From contig CALKYD010000089.1 in NCBI GenBank assembly GCA_938003605.1, forward strand, positions 1 through 6,880: DNA of 6,880 nucleotides. The letters run 5' to 3'. The DNA is from an uncultured Sulfolobales archaeon (lineage in GTDB: Archaea > Thermoproteota > Thermoprotei_A > Sulfolobales > Desulfurococcaceae). Of the stretch, positions 1 to 6,053 are shown piece after piece (the first letter of the stretch is position 1; every line of letters starts with the position of its first letter). The notes below the pieces were generated by a model, which made no database searches, was not told the origin of the DNA, and saw nothing but the letters and a program-made list of their open reading frames with translations. The translations under genes were made by a program, and so were the position numbers.

Positions 1-1
1 C

Positions 2-160
2 TCGGGAGTAAAGCTTCATGTAATAGTTATTGGAGGCAAATTAATTGATTTAGATTCAGTCTACATAGAGCGCGCTGTTGAGACATGTAATGGGGAAAAA
101 CACGTAGTTAACGATAGAGCACAGCTTGCCCAAGCACTGTATAAAGCCACCTTAAGTTAA
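2..160 (+). CDS. C-terminal end of a probable VWA-domain protein (5' truncated by window)
   Basis: An open frame enters from the left edge and ends at TAA 158-160, giving 52 residues. It reads as a hydrophobic strand (VKLHVIVIGG), a loop with DLDSVYIERA, a short strand (KHVVND) and a final helix (QLAQALYKAT). This strand-helix-strand-helix order, with 'HVIVIGG' then a 'V.D...L..AL' ending, is typical of the last third of von Willebrand factor A domains. The next gene ends in the same layout, so the two may be tandem relatives. The N-terminal half, which would carry the MIDAS metal site, lies outside the window and cannot be judged. In archaea VWA proteins often work with AAA+ ATPases of the MoxR type, but no such partner is visible here. 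The VWA call rests on pattern only; 110 nt separate it from the next start. Confidence 0.6.
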   Translation, partial: SGVKLHVIVIGGKLIDLDSVYIERAVETCNGEKHVVNDRAQLAQALYKATLS

Positions 161-190
161 GGGCAAACAAAGCGTGTCGAGAAAGCCAAT

Positions 191-200
191 ACTTAAATAC
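191..200 (+). promoter_or_regulatory. Probable TATA element for the 168-aa VWA-like gene
   Basis: ACTTAAATAC lies in the 110-nt gap after the first gene and fits an archaeal TATA box. A transcript would begin near 220-224, about 50 nt before the TTG start at 271, so the purine-rich site at 246-255 would be in the leader. Read-through from the upstream gene is also possible. Confidence 0.45.
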
Positions 201-245
201 TCTCAAAAATAGTTAATCCATAGCCCGCGCTCTCACAAAGTAGTA

Positions 246-255
246 GGGGAGGAGG
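246..255 (+). promoter_or_regulatory. Strong Shine-Dalgarno-like sequence, unusually far from its start
   Basis: GGGGAGGAGG is close to a full anti-SD match but ends 15 nt before the only usable start (TTG 271). An in-frame TAG at 259-261 rules out any earlier start, and codons 262-270 contain no ATG, GTG or TTG. Either the spacer is long or initiation uses a non-standard codon. Confidence 0.4.
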
Positions 256-270
256 CTTTAGGGAAGTAAT

Positions 271-777
271 TTGAGTGACGTTGTTGTAGCAGCTGAGAAA
301 AGCATTTATGTAAGGATGGAGCCAGTAATGAAGTTTCTTGAAGAATTAGCGCACGCTCTATCTAAAGAAGTCTTCTCAAGAGTTGGATTAGTAGTTTTCT
401 CAAACCACGCCTTCCCAATACTTGACTTAACTTACAATCACTACAAGCTATGTGGAGTTTATAGAGCTGTGAGGCCTCTAAAGGGAATTCCTGAGCCAGC
501 ACTGGGAGTATATGAGGCAATAGATATGATTAGAAGCCTCGATGATGGTCTCGCCGATAAGAGGGCAATAGCACTAATTGCATCATTCTCCAAGAAGCCT
601 GCGCTTTCATTAGTAGATGCAGTAAACTATGCTAAAGCCCAGCAAGTGTGCTTGGCAATAGCTACTACTAACGCAGAAGCTCCGCCGTGGCTTCCAAAGG
701 ATATTGCTGGAGAGGTGATTCGACTGAAGTCAGATAGCATTCCTAAGATCATTAAATTGATCGTAAGTAACGATTGA
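271..777 (+). CDS. VWA-like protein with degenerate MIDAS
   Basis: This 168-aa protein has the alternating strand/helix pattern of a single VWA domain. Strand 1 (DVVVAAEKS) starts almost at residue 1; 'RVGLVVFS' at about 37-44 is the usual 'rvGlvvFs' strand; 'AIALIASFS' at about 100-108 takes the place of 'iilITDG'; 'AVNYAKAQQVCLAIAT' and a terminal strand-helix (EVIRLKSDSIPKIIKLI) close the fold. The residues that normally bind the metal are absent: DxSxS appears as E-K-S-I-Y at residues 9-13, no Thr is seen in the PLKGIPEP loop, and TDG reads ASF. It therefore probably acts as a metal-independent interaction or scaffold domain, perhaps pairing with the preceding VWA protein. Start: TTG 271 is forced by the TAG at 259-261. 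No signal peptide or membrane segment is seen. Its TGA overlaps the ATG of the next small reading frame. Fold call is likely; biological role unknown. Confidence 0.8.
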   Translation: MSDVVVAAEKSIYVRMEPVMKFLEELAHALSKEVFSRVGLVVFSNHAFPILDLTYNHYKLCGVYRAVRPLKGIPEPALGVYEAIDMIRSLDDGLADKRAIALIASFSKKPALSLVDAVNYAKAQQVCLAIATTNAEAPPWLPKDIAGEVIRLKSDSIPKIIKLIVSND

Positions 778-938
778 TGGCCAAAGGAGATCTAGGAGGA
801 AGCACTTTAAGAGCTTGGAGGCTGCTTAAAGCTCCAGCCTTCATGCAGAAGTATTTAAGGGTACAGGAGGAGTTCTTAGCAATAGTGGACGCTTGCTTAA
901 GCACAGTTATTACGGTGATTGCATGGCGTGGCCTGTGA
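777..938 (+). CDS. Candidate small protein (53 aa), translationally coupled
   Basis: An ATG at 777 overlaps the stop of the VWA-like gene (TGATG) and opens a 53-codon frame ending at TGA 936-938, which overlaps the start of the 652-aa gene by 16 nt. The product has a basic first half (GSTLRAWRLLKAPAFMQKYLR) and a hydrophobic stretch near the C-terminus (FLAIVDACLSTVITVIAW), which could be a helix packing on a partner or a short membrane anchor. Codon choice (AGA/AGG, GGA, TTA/CTA, ATA) matches the neighbours, and the segment is not AT-rich like a promoter. I do not recognise the family. Against it: there is no clear Shine-Dalgarno, and a TATA-like element lies inside it, so this could be a leader region instead. 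Confidence 0.45.
   Translation: MAKGDLGGSTLRAWRLLKAPAFMQKYLRVQEEFLAIVDACLSTVITVIAWRGL
851..860 (+). promoter_or_regulatory. Possible TATA element for the 652-aa gene
   Basis: GTATTTAAGG resembles an archaeal TATA box. It would place a transcript start near 882-886 and a leader of about 40 nt before ATG 923. It lies within the candidate 53-aa frame, so it is either an internal promoter or coincidental (codons for Y-L-R). Confidence 0.25.
914..919 (+). promoter_or_regulatory. Shine-Dalgarno site that supports ATG 923
   Basis: GGTGAT matches the archaeal anti-SD and sits 3 nt before ATG 923. The earlier in-frame TTG at 893 has no SD at a normal distance, so ATG 923 is the preferred start. Confidence 0.6.
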
Positions 939-2881
939 AGGCTAAAATATACTGGGATCCAGAGCACAACGTACCACTGCTCATGCAATCTCTAAGTGAC
1001 GATCCCTCTTCTTCATTCACGTTGAAGTTAACTGATCCAGGTGATGCTAGGCCTGCTACACAAATAGATCATAGCAGGCTCCGCGAGGCATTAAACTACG
1101 AGTTCGGCAGCGACAAGGCATATAGCAAGCTATTCATGGGTAAATTCACGTTGCTAAACAAGGTGCCTCACTGGGATTTAATGTGGGAAGTAGTTTCGTC
1201 GGGCAACGTCCTCGGCCAACTATACTACGATCCATTTAAGTGTAGGTGGAGGTTTAGGCTCAACTATACTGGAGCCGCTATAGCGCTTAGAGAGGGCTTA
1301 GTTGATCATATTGTAGTATCAGGGCTCATCGCTGAAAGAGGAGTCCTTAAAAGCTGTTATTCAGGTAGCTCAAGGCAAGTAGTGATAGTTGGTAAGAGTG
1401 GGAGGCCTCGTGGAATAGCTGAGAATGACGGTGGCAAACTCGTTGTAGCCAAGTTATTTAAGTCATTCATTGAGCCTGTAGAAACTAGTTGGAGAAGCTC
1501 CTCACTTCACGAAGCGTTGAAGCTCAATGACTACGCTCTCTACTACTTTGAGTCTAGAGCTAAGGCATTCATATACTCAATGCACTCTAAAACTGGCAGA
1601 GAAGTAATCGTATCATACTCCGGCGGGAAGGACAGCCTGGTATCGCTACATCTAGCCATGAGTGTCGTCGGGGAATTAAAGCTACTATTTAACGACACTG
1701 GATTAGAGCTCCCCGAAACAATAGCTAATGTAGAGCAAGTATCTGAAAAGTACGGGCTCGCTAAGGTATTAGCTAGCGCCGGCGATAGGTTTTGGAAGGA
1801 CATAGAGCTGTTCGGCCCTCCCGGAAGGGATTACAGGTGGTGTTGTAAGGTACTGAAGCTAATTCCATTAGCCAAAGCATCTAAGCAGAAGTGGCCTAGT
1901 GGAGCCCTAAATATAGTTGGCCAAAGAGCCTTTGAATCTCTAGATAGAGCTAGAAGCCATAGAGTCTGGAGGAATAAGTGTATACCGCATCTCCTAAGCA
2001 TATCGCCCATCCAGGAGTGGAGCCAGCTACACGTATGGCTTTACATACATAAGCATAGGCTACCGTACAACAAGCTTTACGACGAGGGCTTCGAGAGGCT
2101 TGGCTGCTACTTATGTCCAGCAAGCACTTTAGCTGAGTTTAAGGATGTCGAGGCAGCGTGTCCAGAGCTTTGGCTAAAGTGGGTTAACGTCCTTGAAGAC
2201 TGGAGAAGAAGGCTTGGACAACCAAAAGAGTGGGTTGACTTAGGCCTATGGAGGTGGCTTACTCCAGCGTTCGCTAAGCGAAGGCTTGAGCTAAAGACAC
2301 TCAGTTACTCAAGCAATTGGAGAACGGAGTACGTTAGTAGACTTATTGAAGGAGCGGCGAGGCTCTCACCCATAAAGATCGATAGAGAGGAAAGCAGTAT
2401 AACGGCTTACTTTAATGACGAACTGTTAGGCGATAAGCACTTGTTAACCTTTGCATCAAACGCTAAGATGCTTAAGGCAAACGTCTACAGAGATGTTGAA
2501 GGCTTAATTGTTGAAACGAATAGAGCTAAAGTAGTGATTAATGGAAGGGTCGTTAAGGCATTGTTCAAAGAGCATAGCGGCGTAGAGGACTTAGCTGATG
2601 TATTAAAAAATATCTATAGAGTTAGAGAATGCATAAAATGCGGTAGCTGCACCATATGGTGTCCGGAAAAAGCAATTAAGCTAACAAGCAATGGGCCTCT
2701 GCCCAGAGTTCCATGCCTAAGCTGTAGGATATGTGTTGAAAATTGTCCTATAAGCGAGATGCTTGTTGAGAAGACAGTAATGCCTCTAATACTTGGCGAT
2801 GTCAAAGCTTGGAGGAGGAGGACTAGGTTTAAGAGAGAGGATTTGCTGAAGTCGTTTAGAGCTATGGGTTACACGCCTTAG
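923..2881 (+). CDS. PUA-like / PAPS-APS reductase-type PP-loop / 2[4Fe-4S] ferredoxin fusion protein
   Basis: This 652-aa cytoplasmic protein has several domains. Residues about 1-120 form an N-terminal region with no recognised motif. A PUA-like segment follows at about 124-180 (DHIVVSG...RQVVIVGKSGRPRGIA), suggesting RNA binding. The PAPS-reductase family domain runs from about 205 to 400: its PP-loop SYSGGKDSL at 231-239 binds the adenylyl nucleotide, followed by LLFNDTGLELPET (254-266), GQRAFESLDRAR (333-344) and a LPYNKLYDEGFERLGCYLCP segment (380-399). C307-C308 and C395/C398 reproduce the CC...CxxC signature that holds a [4Fe-4S] cluster in APS reductases. The C-terminus is a two-cluster ferredoxin (C570, 573, 576, 580; C598, 601, 604, 608). 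Proteins of this build occur widely in archaea, usually annotated as PAPS reductase. The PUA domain makes plain sulfate assimilation less likely and RNA thiolation or other sulfur transfer conceivable; that is inference. ATG 923 is chosen over TTG 893. The TAG stop overlaps the helicase stop. Confidence 0.9.
   Translation: MAWPVKAKIYWDPEHNVPLLMQSLSDDPSSSFTLKLTDPGDARPATQIDHSRLREALNYEFGSDKAYSKLFMGKFTLLNKVPHWDLMWEVVSSGNVLGQLYYDPFKCRWRFRLNYTGAAIALREGLVDHIVVSGLIAERGVLKSCYSGSSRQVVIVGKSGRPRGIAENDGGKLVVAKLFKSFIEPVETSWRSSSLHEALKLNDYALYYFESRAKAFIYSMHSKTGREVIVSYSGGKDSLVSLHLAMSVVGELKLLFNDTGLELPETIANVEQVSEKYGLAKVLASAGDRFWKDIELFGPPGRDYRWCCKVLKLIPLAKASKQKWPSGALNIVGQRAFESLDRARSHRVWRNKCIPHLLSISPIQEWSQLHVWLYIHKHRLPYNKLYDEGFERLGCYLCPASTLAEFKDVEAACPELWLKWVNVLEDWRRRLGQPKEWVDLGLWRWLTPAFAKRRLELKTLSYSSNWRTEYVSRLIEGAARLSPIKIDREESSITAYFNDELLGDKHLLTFASNAKMLKANVYRDVEGLIVETNRAKVVINGRVVKALFKEHSGVEDLADVLKNIYRVRECIKCGSCTIWCPEKAIKLTSNGPLPRVPCLSCRICVENCPISEMLVEKTVMPLILGDVKAWRRRTRFKREDLLKSFRAMGYTP
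2878..2881. other. Tail-to-tail overlap of two stop codons
   Basis: The four bases TTAG contain the TAG of the plus-strand PUA/PP-loop gene (2879-2881) and, on the minus strand, the TAA of the helicase gene (2880-2878). No space remains for separate terminators, so each transcript must end inside the other gene, producing complementary 3' ends. Confidence 0.95.
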
Positions 2882-5775
2882 CGCTCAGTCCGCTTAGGCA
2901 TGTACTTCATAACTTTAACGAATCTTCTCTCCACATCATATATCATTTCAATGATTTCCTCCTCGCTTCTCGCTTCATTAAGGATCCTTATTGCTTCCCT
3001 ATTTCCTACTCCTCTTCCAGCAATTATTAAGGATATCGTTGAGCCGTAGCGCGACGTGAGCATAGCTCTAAGCATTAAGCCATCCATGATCCTCCTCTCC
3101 CTCTTACAGAGCTTGCCTCTATTCCTTAATTTAGTGAACACTCTTTGTTCGCGAGCTCCATCACCTTTAATTACTGCTACTAAGGTAGCACCGCATTTCC
3201 CGCAGATAATGCTCCTCGAATTAACGAGTTCTTCAACTCTCGTTCTCCAAACGTATCCACAGTGCAAGCATAGTAGCGATACTCTTCTCTTCAAGAGCCT
3301 TGACTTATATGCTGAGAAGTCTATTGAATAGTACTTCAAGGGCTTGCTGGATAGCTTACTTATAGCTTCCTTGAAGAGGATGTATTCACTCTCAGGAGTC
3401 CATAGAATAGTCTTAACATTGATGGAGTGCCCGAGACCCCTGAGTATCCTGACTGCATTAACTACATCGTAGTCTCTAAGTAGAGCTTCTTTAAGAGCTT
3501 CTCTGCCTACAATAGTTTTTGAAAGCCTTTGCAACATGCTTTTAGTTACTTCAACTCTTGACTCAGGATCTATTACTCCAAACCTTTGGGCAACGAAGAA
3601 GGTTCTCCATAGATAAGCGCTGCTATTCTCAACAACTCTCTTAACTAAGTCTTCGCAGTCACTGCTTTTAGCAATTGAGGACAGTTCTTTAATTAACTCA
3701 TTTACCTCATTCATTGTTGGATGAGCGTCCTCGAATTCAAGGATTACATAGTATGGTGTAGCGTATCCACGTGAGTTAGGAGTTATGGTTCTTCTAGCTA
3801 TAGTTAGAGCTAATTCCTTCAGCAAGTTAGCTACTTTAGATCCAAAGAATCCGTATAAAGCTACTAATCCGGAACCCCTTCTTAGCTCAACTACAACCGT
3901 GTCATCTGTTGGAGCAGCATTGCTTTCCCTCAGTTCTTTAAGCACTTCCTCGATATACTCTCTTGACTCAGGACTTATGTATACGTTGCTTAGTCCAAAG
4001 AGCTTAATGGCTTTAGCTAAGCCCTCCTTAATTGCTACTCTAACGAGTGCACCAGCATGTCTAGCGACACTGTGTTCTACAGGTATGCTTTCGCCCTCCC
4101 ATCTAGGTATGAGTACTTTGAAAGACTCTTCAACAGGCTCTACATACAGCTTCCCCCTCCCCCTATCGTATCCAATGAATTTCCACAGGCTTCCAGCAAG
4201 TACGAATACAGCGTTTTCCTCTAAGCTTGTCACTATGAATTCCTCGTTAAGCGATCCTATTATTTTACCAGTGCTTAGCTCAACTACATTAACCATCCTT
4301 GCTTCAGGTATCATTGTTACTCTATAGAAGTATTGTTTAAGCCTCCTGCCTGGGCGTACTTCTCCATTAACTACCCTTATTACTTTAAGTTCCTCTAGAA
4401 ACTTTATGACTTCATTAAATGAATCGGGATCCAATCCATGGAAGACTCTCGATGAATGGAATTCCGCATAAAGATCTGCTTTCTGTATGCCGGGGGATAC
4501 CATGACTCTTAGCGCTACTTGGTGAGCTAGAACATCCAGAGGTTTATCAGGGATCTCCTCTTTCTCAAGGACCCCCATAGCGGTTCTTCCAGCCAGCACT
4601 ATTGATTCAAGAATGTCGTAGAAGTTCCTGGTGGTAACTATGGCTCCTCTAGAGACACCAGTTACTCTATGCACGCTTCTCCCAACTCTCTGCATGAGTC
4701 TTACAGCTTGTCTAGGAGACATGTACTGTACTACGTAATCTACATGGCCTATGTCGATACCTAGTTCAAGGCTTGACGTTGCAACAACTGCCTTGAGCTC
4801 GCCTTCCCTGAAGGCTTTTTCAGTACCCAATCTGCTTTCTTTCGAAAGACTTCCGTGGTGCACACTCACTCTTCCATAGAGCTCACTTAAGTTAGATAAG
4901 TGCCAAGCTATGTTCTCAGCAGTATCCCTAGTATTAGTGAATATTATTGCGTGGCTCTGGCTCTCAATTAGTTTAGCTAGCTTCCTAAGCCTTACCTCAA
5001 GTTCTTGCTCACTGCGTTCCGCCACGGCTTTCTCCGGAGTCTCAACACTTATATGCATGCTTTTAGAAGCAGTTGATTCAATTACTTGCACGTACGTTGG
5101 TGCATCTATAAGTTCTATGGCCTTAATGACGTTAGTTAAGGAGGCTGTTAGGCATGTTTTGACAAGCCTTCTACCAATGATTCTCTCAACAATGTTTATT
5201 GCTGAAAGAAGCTCCATCCCCCTCTTGCTCGTAACTACTTCCCTGAATTCATCTATGACGACGTAGCGTAGGTTGCCTAAGTACTTCCTGTAGGCTTCGT
5301 CAGCAATTATGTATTGAAACGATTCAGGAGTTGTAAGCAGTATGTGCGGAGGGTTTTCTCTAATCCTCTTTCTCAAAGACGCCGGCGTATCGCCATGTCT
5401 TACTGCAACCCTTAATCCAAAACACTTACTCAATCTATCGATCCTCAGCTCAAGATCCCTGTTTAAAGCCCTCAGAGGAGTTACGTATATTACTGAAATA
5501 GGCTCCGCCCCCCTCTTCAAAAGAGTGCTCATTATTGGAATTAATGCTGCTTCAGTTTTACCAGAGCCTGTTGGAGCCACTATGATTGTAGTGTAGTTCA
5601 ACGCAATGTACTCAAATGCCTTAGCTTGAACAATCGACAGCTTTTCGTACCCAAGCTCCTCAAGACACTTAGCAGTAGAGCTATCTACAATTACATCCCT
5701 AACGGGTATCGATGGAGCTACATCGTTAATCGTTGAACTAGCCATTGCCGATACCGTCCGCCCCCAGACGCTCAC
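2878..5775 (-). CDS. Lhr-type superfamily 2 ATP-dependent helicase with C-terminal zinc motif
   Basis: The 965-aa protein carries the ordered SF2 motifs: Q50; motif I APTGSGKT (67-74); Ia TPLRALN (99-105); Ib TTPES (148-152); motif II DEFRE (175-179); motif III region TASLTN (210-215); motif IV IIFTNTR (277-283); motif V ATSSLELGIDIG (332-343); motif VI QRVGRSVHR (362-370). Its long region after the RecA pair and total length fit archaeal Lhr-like proteins, 3'-5' nucleic-acid helicases linked to DNA repair and RNA metabolism. C836/C839 and C858/C861 form a CxxC...CxxC zinc motif near the C-terminus. Departures from the usual Lhr pattern are DEFR in place of DEIH/DEVH, TAS in place of SAT, and V in place of G in motif VI. 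GTG 5775 is favoured over ATG 5745 because a TATA element sits about 26 nt upstream, as in leaderless archaeal genes. I cannot assign the aLhr1/2/3 subgroup. Confidence 0.92.
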   Translation of the reverse strand: MSVWGRTVSAMASSTINDVAPSIPVRDVIVDSSTAKCLEELGYEKLSIVQAKAFEYIALNYTTIIVAPTGSGKTEAALIPIMSTLLKRGAEPISVIYVTPLRALNRDLELRIDRLSKCFGLRVAVRHGDTPASLRKRIRENPPHILLTTPESFQYIIADEAYRKYLGNLRYVVIDEFREVVTSKRGMELLSAINIVERIIGRRLVKTCLTASLTNVIKAIELIDAPTYVQVIESTASKSMHISVETPEKAVAERSEQELEVRLRKLAKLIESQSHAIIFTNTRDTAENIAWHLSNLSELYGRVSVHHGSLSKESRLGTEKAFREGELKAVVATSSLELGIDIGHVDYVVQYMSPRQAVRLMQRVGRSVHRVTGVSRGAIVTTRNFYDILESIVLAGRTAMGVLEKEEIPDKPLDVLAHQVALRVMVSPGIQKADLYAEFHSSRVFHGLDPDSFNEVIKFLEELKVIRVVNGEVRPGRRLKQYFYRVTMIPEARMVNVVELSTGKIIGSLNEEFIVTSLEENAVFVLAGSLWKFIGYDRGRGKLYVEPVEESFKVLIPRWEGESIPVEHSVARHAGALVRVAIKEGLAKAIKLFGLSNVYISPESREYIEEVLKELRESNAAPTDDTVVVELRRGSGLVALYGFFGSKVANLLKELALTIARRTITPNSRGYATPYYVILEFEDAHPTMNEVNELIKELSSIAKSSDCEDLVKRVVENSSAYLWRTFFVAQRFGVIDPESRVEVTKSMLQRLSKTIVGREALKEALLRDYDVVNAVRILRGLGHSINVKTILWTPESEYILFKEAISKLSSKPLKYYSIDFSAYKSRLLKRRVSLLCLHCGYVWRTRVEELVNSRSIICGKCGATLVAVIKGDGAREQRVFTKLRNRGKLCKRERRIMDGLMLRAMLTSRYGSTISLIIAGRGVGNREAIRILNEARSEEEIIEMIYDVERRFVKVMKYMPKRTER

Positions 5776-5794
5776 TTCATTATTTCATTAATCG

Positions 5795-5806
5795 GTATTT
5801 ATTTAC
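5795..5806 (-). promoter_or_regulatory. TATA element for leaderless transcription of the helicase gene
   Basis: On the minus strand the sequence reads GTAAATAAATAC, centred about 26 nt before GTG 5775. That spacing puts the transcript start at or next to the start codon. No Shine-Dalgarno is present before the GTG, which fits a leaderless mRNA. Confidence 0.6.
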
Positions 5807-5939
5807 ATAATCTACGTGGATCGTTCATCAACACCCTCAATAGAAGAGTCTTTTGAACTCCATAACCCATGTTTTCAAAGAAAGTGCTATGTTGCATCGC
5901 CTTCCCCAACGGATCAGTGTTTCTCTTTAAGGAATGCAT
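5799..5939 (-). CDS. Doubtful small reading frame (46 aa) upstream of the helicase
   Basis: An ATG at 5939-5937 opens 46 codons ending at TAA 5801-5799, 23 nt before the helicase GTG. The product begins MHSLKRNTDPLGKAM and continues with ...FFENMGYGVQKTLLLRVLMNDPRR. The composition is protein-like and the base content resembles coding DNA more than an AT-rich spacer. Against it, there is no Shine-Dalgarno, no clear TATA box, TTG is over-used for Leu compared with the neighbours, and its end overlaps the helicase TATA element. A plus-strand frame of 35 codons (5869-5976) crosses the same DNA and is no better supported. It may be a small gene, a gene remnant or chance. I do not recognise any family. 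Confidence 0.2.
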   Translation of the reverse strand: MHSLKRNTDPLGKAMQHSTFFENMGYGVQKTLLLRVLMNDPRRLCK

Positions 5940-5989
5940 CTTAGTTGGGAGACGAGTGGAGAACTCTTTACACTAACGTAATGTAATTA

Positions 5990-6001
5990 AAATTAAAAGT
6001 T
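5990..6001 (+). promoter_or_regulatory. TATA region for the uORF/Rpo13-like transcript
   Basis: An A/T run (AAATTAAAAGTT around 5990-6002) has its TATA-like core TTAAAAGT at 5993-6000. The core is centred about 27 nt before ATG 6024, so the transcript would start at or near that ATG. Genomic G+C recovers on both sides, marking this as the promoter. Confidence 0.55.
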
Positions 6002-6023
6002 ATTAAGCGCTCTCTTAGTTTCT

Positions 6024-6053
6024 ATGCGGATTAGGCTGGTGAGAGAGCTTTGA
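6024..6053 (+). CDS. Nine-codon upstream ORF, probably leaderless, overlapping the Rpo13-like start
   Basis: ATG 6024 opens a frame coding MRIRLVREL and stops at TGA 6051-6053. The stop shares bases with the TTG start of the downstream gene (TTGA). The ATG sits at the predicted transcript start, so it could be read as a leaderless mini-gene whose termination delivers ribosomes to the TTG. The uORF also contains the GGTGAG Shine-Dalgarno of the downstream gene, so uORF translation and direct initiation would compete or couple. The geometry is seen in the sequence; function is inferred. Confidence 0.4.
   Translation: MRIRLVREL
6038..6043 (+). promoter_or_regulatory. Shine-Dalgarno site supporting TTG 6050
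   Basis: GGTGAG lies 6 nt before TTG 6050. An in-frame TAG at 6032-6034 excludes earlier starts, and the protein has no internal Met, so this site decides the start. Confidence 0.6.

Noticed and set aside
893..922. Earlier TTG start at 893 for the PUA/PP-loop gene
   Set aside because: No SD at a normal distance, while ATG 923 has GGTGAT 3 nt upstream; the extra ten residues also overlap the 53-aa frame more deeply.
752..988. 78-codon minus-strand frame across the VWA/PP-loop junction
   Set aside because: Antisense to coupled plus-strand genes, without SD or promoter; composition is not convincing.
1543..1803. 86-codon minus-strand frame opposite the PP-loop
   Set aside because: Mirror of a conserved coding segment; nothing independent supports it.
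3785..4327. 180-codon plus-strand frame inside the helicase gene
   Set aside because: It is Ser/Leu/Thr-rich and follows from the antisense of a well-supported helicase; no start signal or domain pattern.
4910..5596. Two further plus-strand frames (118 and 84 codons) antisense to the helicase motifs
   Set aside because: They lie opposite conserved helicase motifs, so they are composition shadows.
5819..5834. Minus-strand GTTGATGAAC as a C box of a C/D guide RNA
   Set aside because: First base departs from RUGAUGA and no D box (CUGA) or C'/D' pair follows at a suitable distance.
5869..5976. 35-codon plus-strand frame before the Rpo13-like promoter
   Set aside because: No SD or TATA at the right distance and unremarkable sequence; mentioned only as part of the unexplained spacer.
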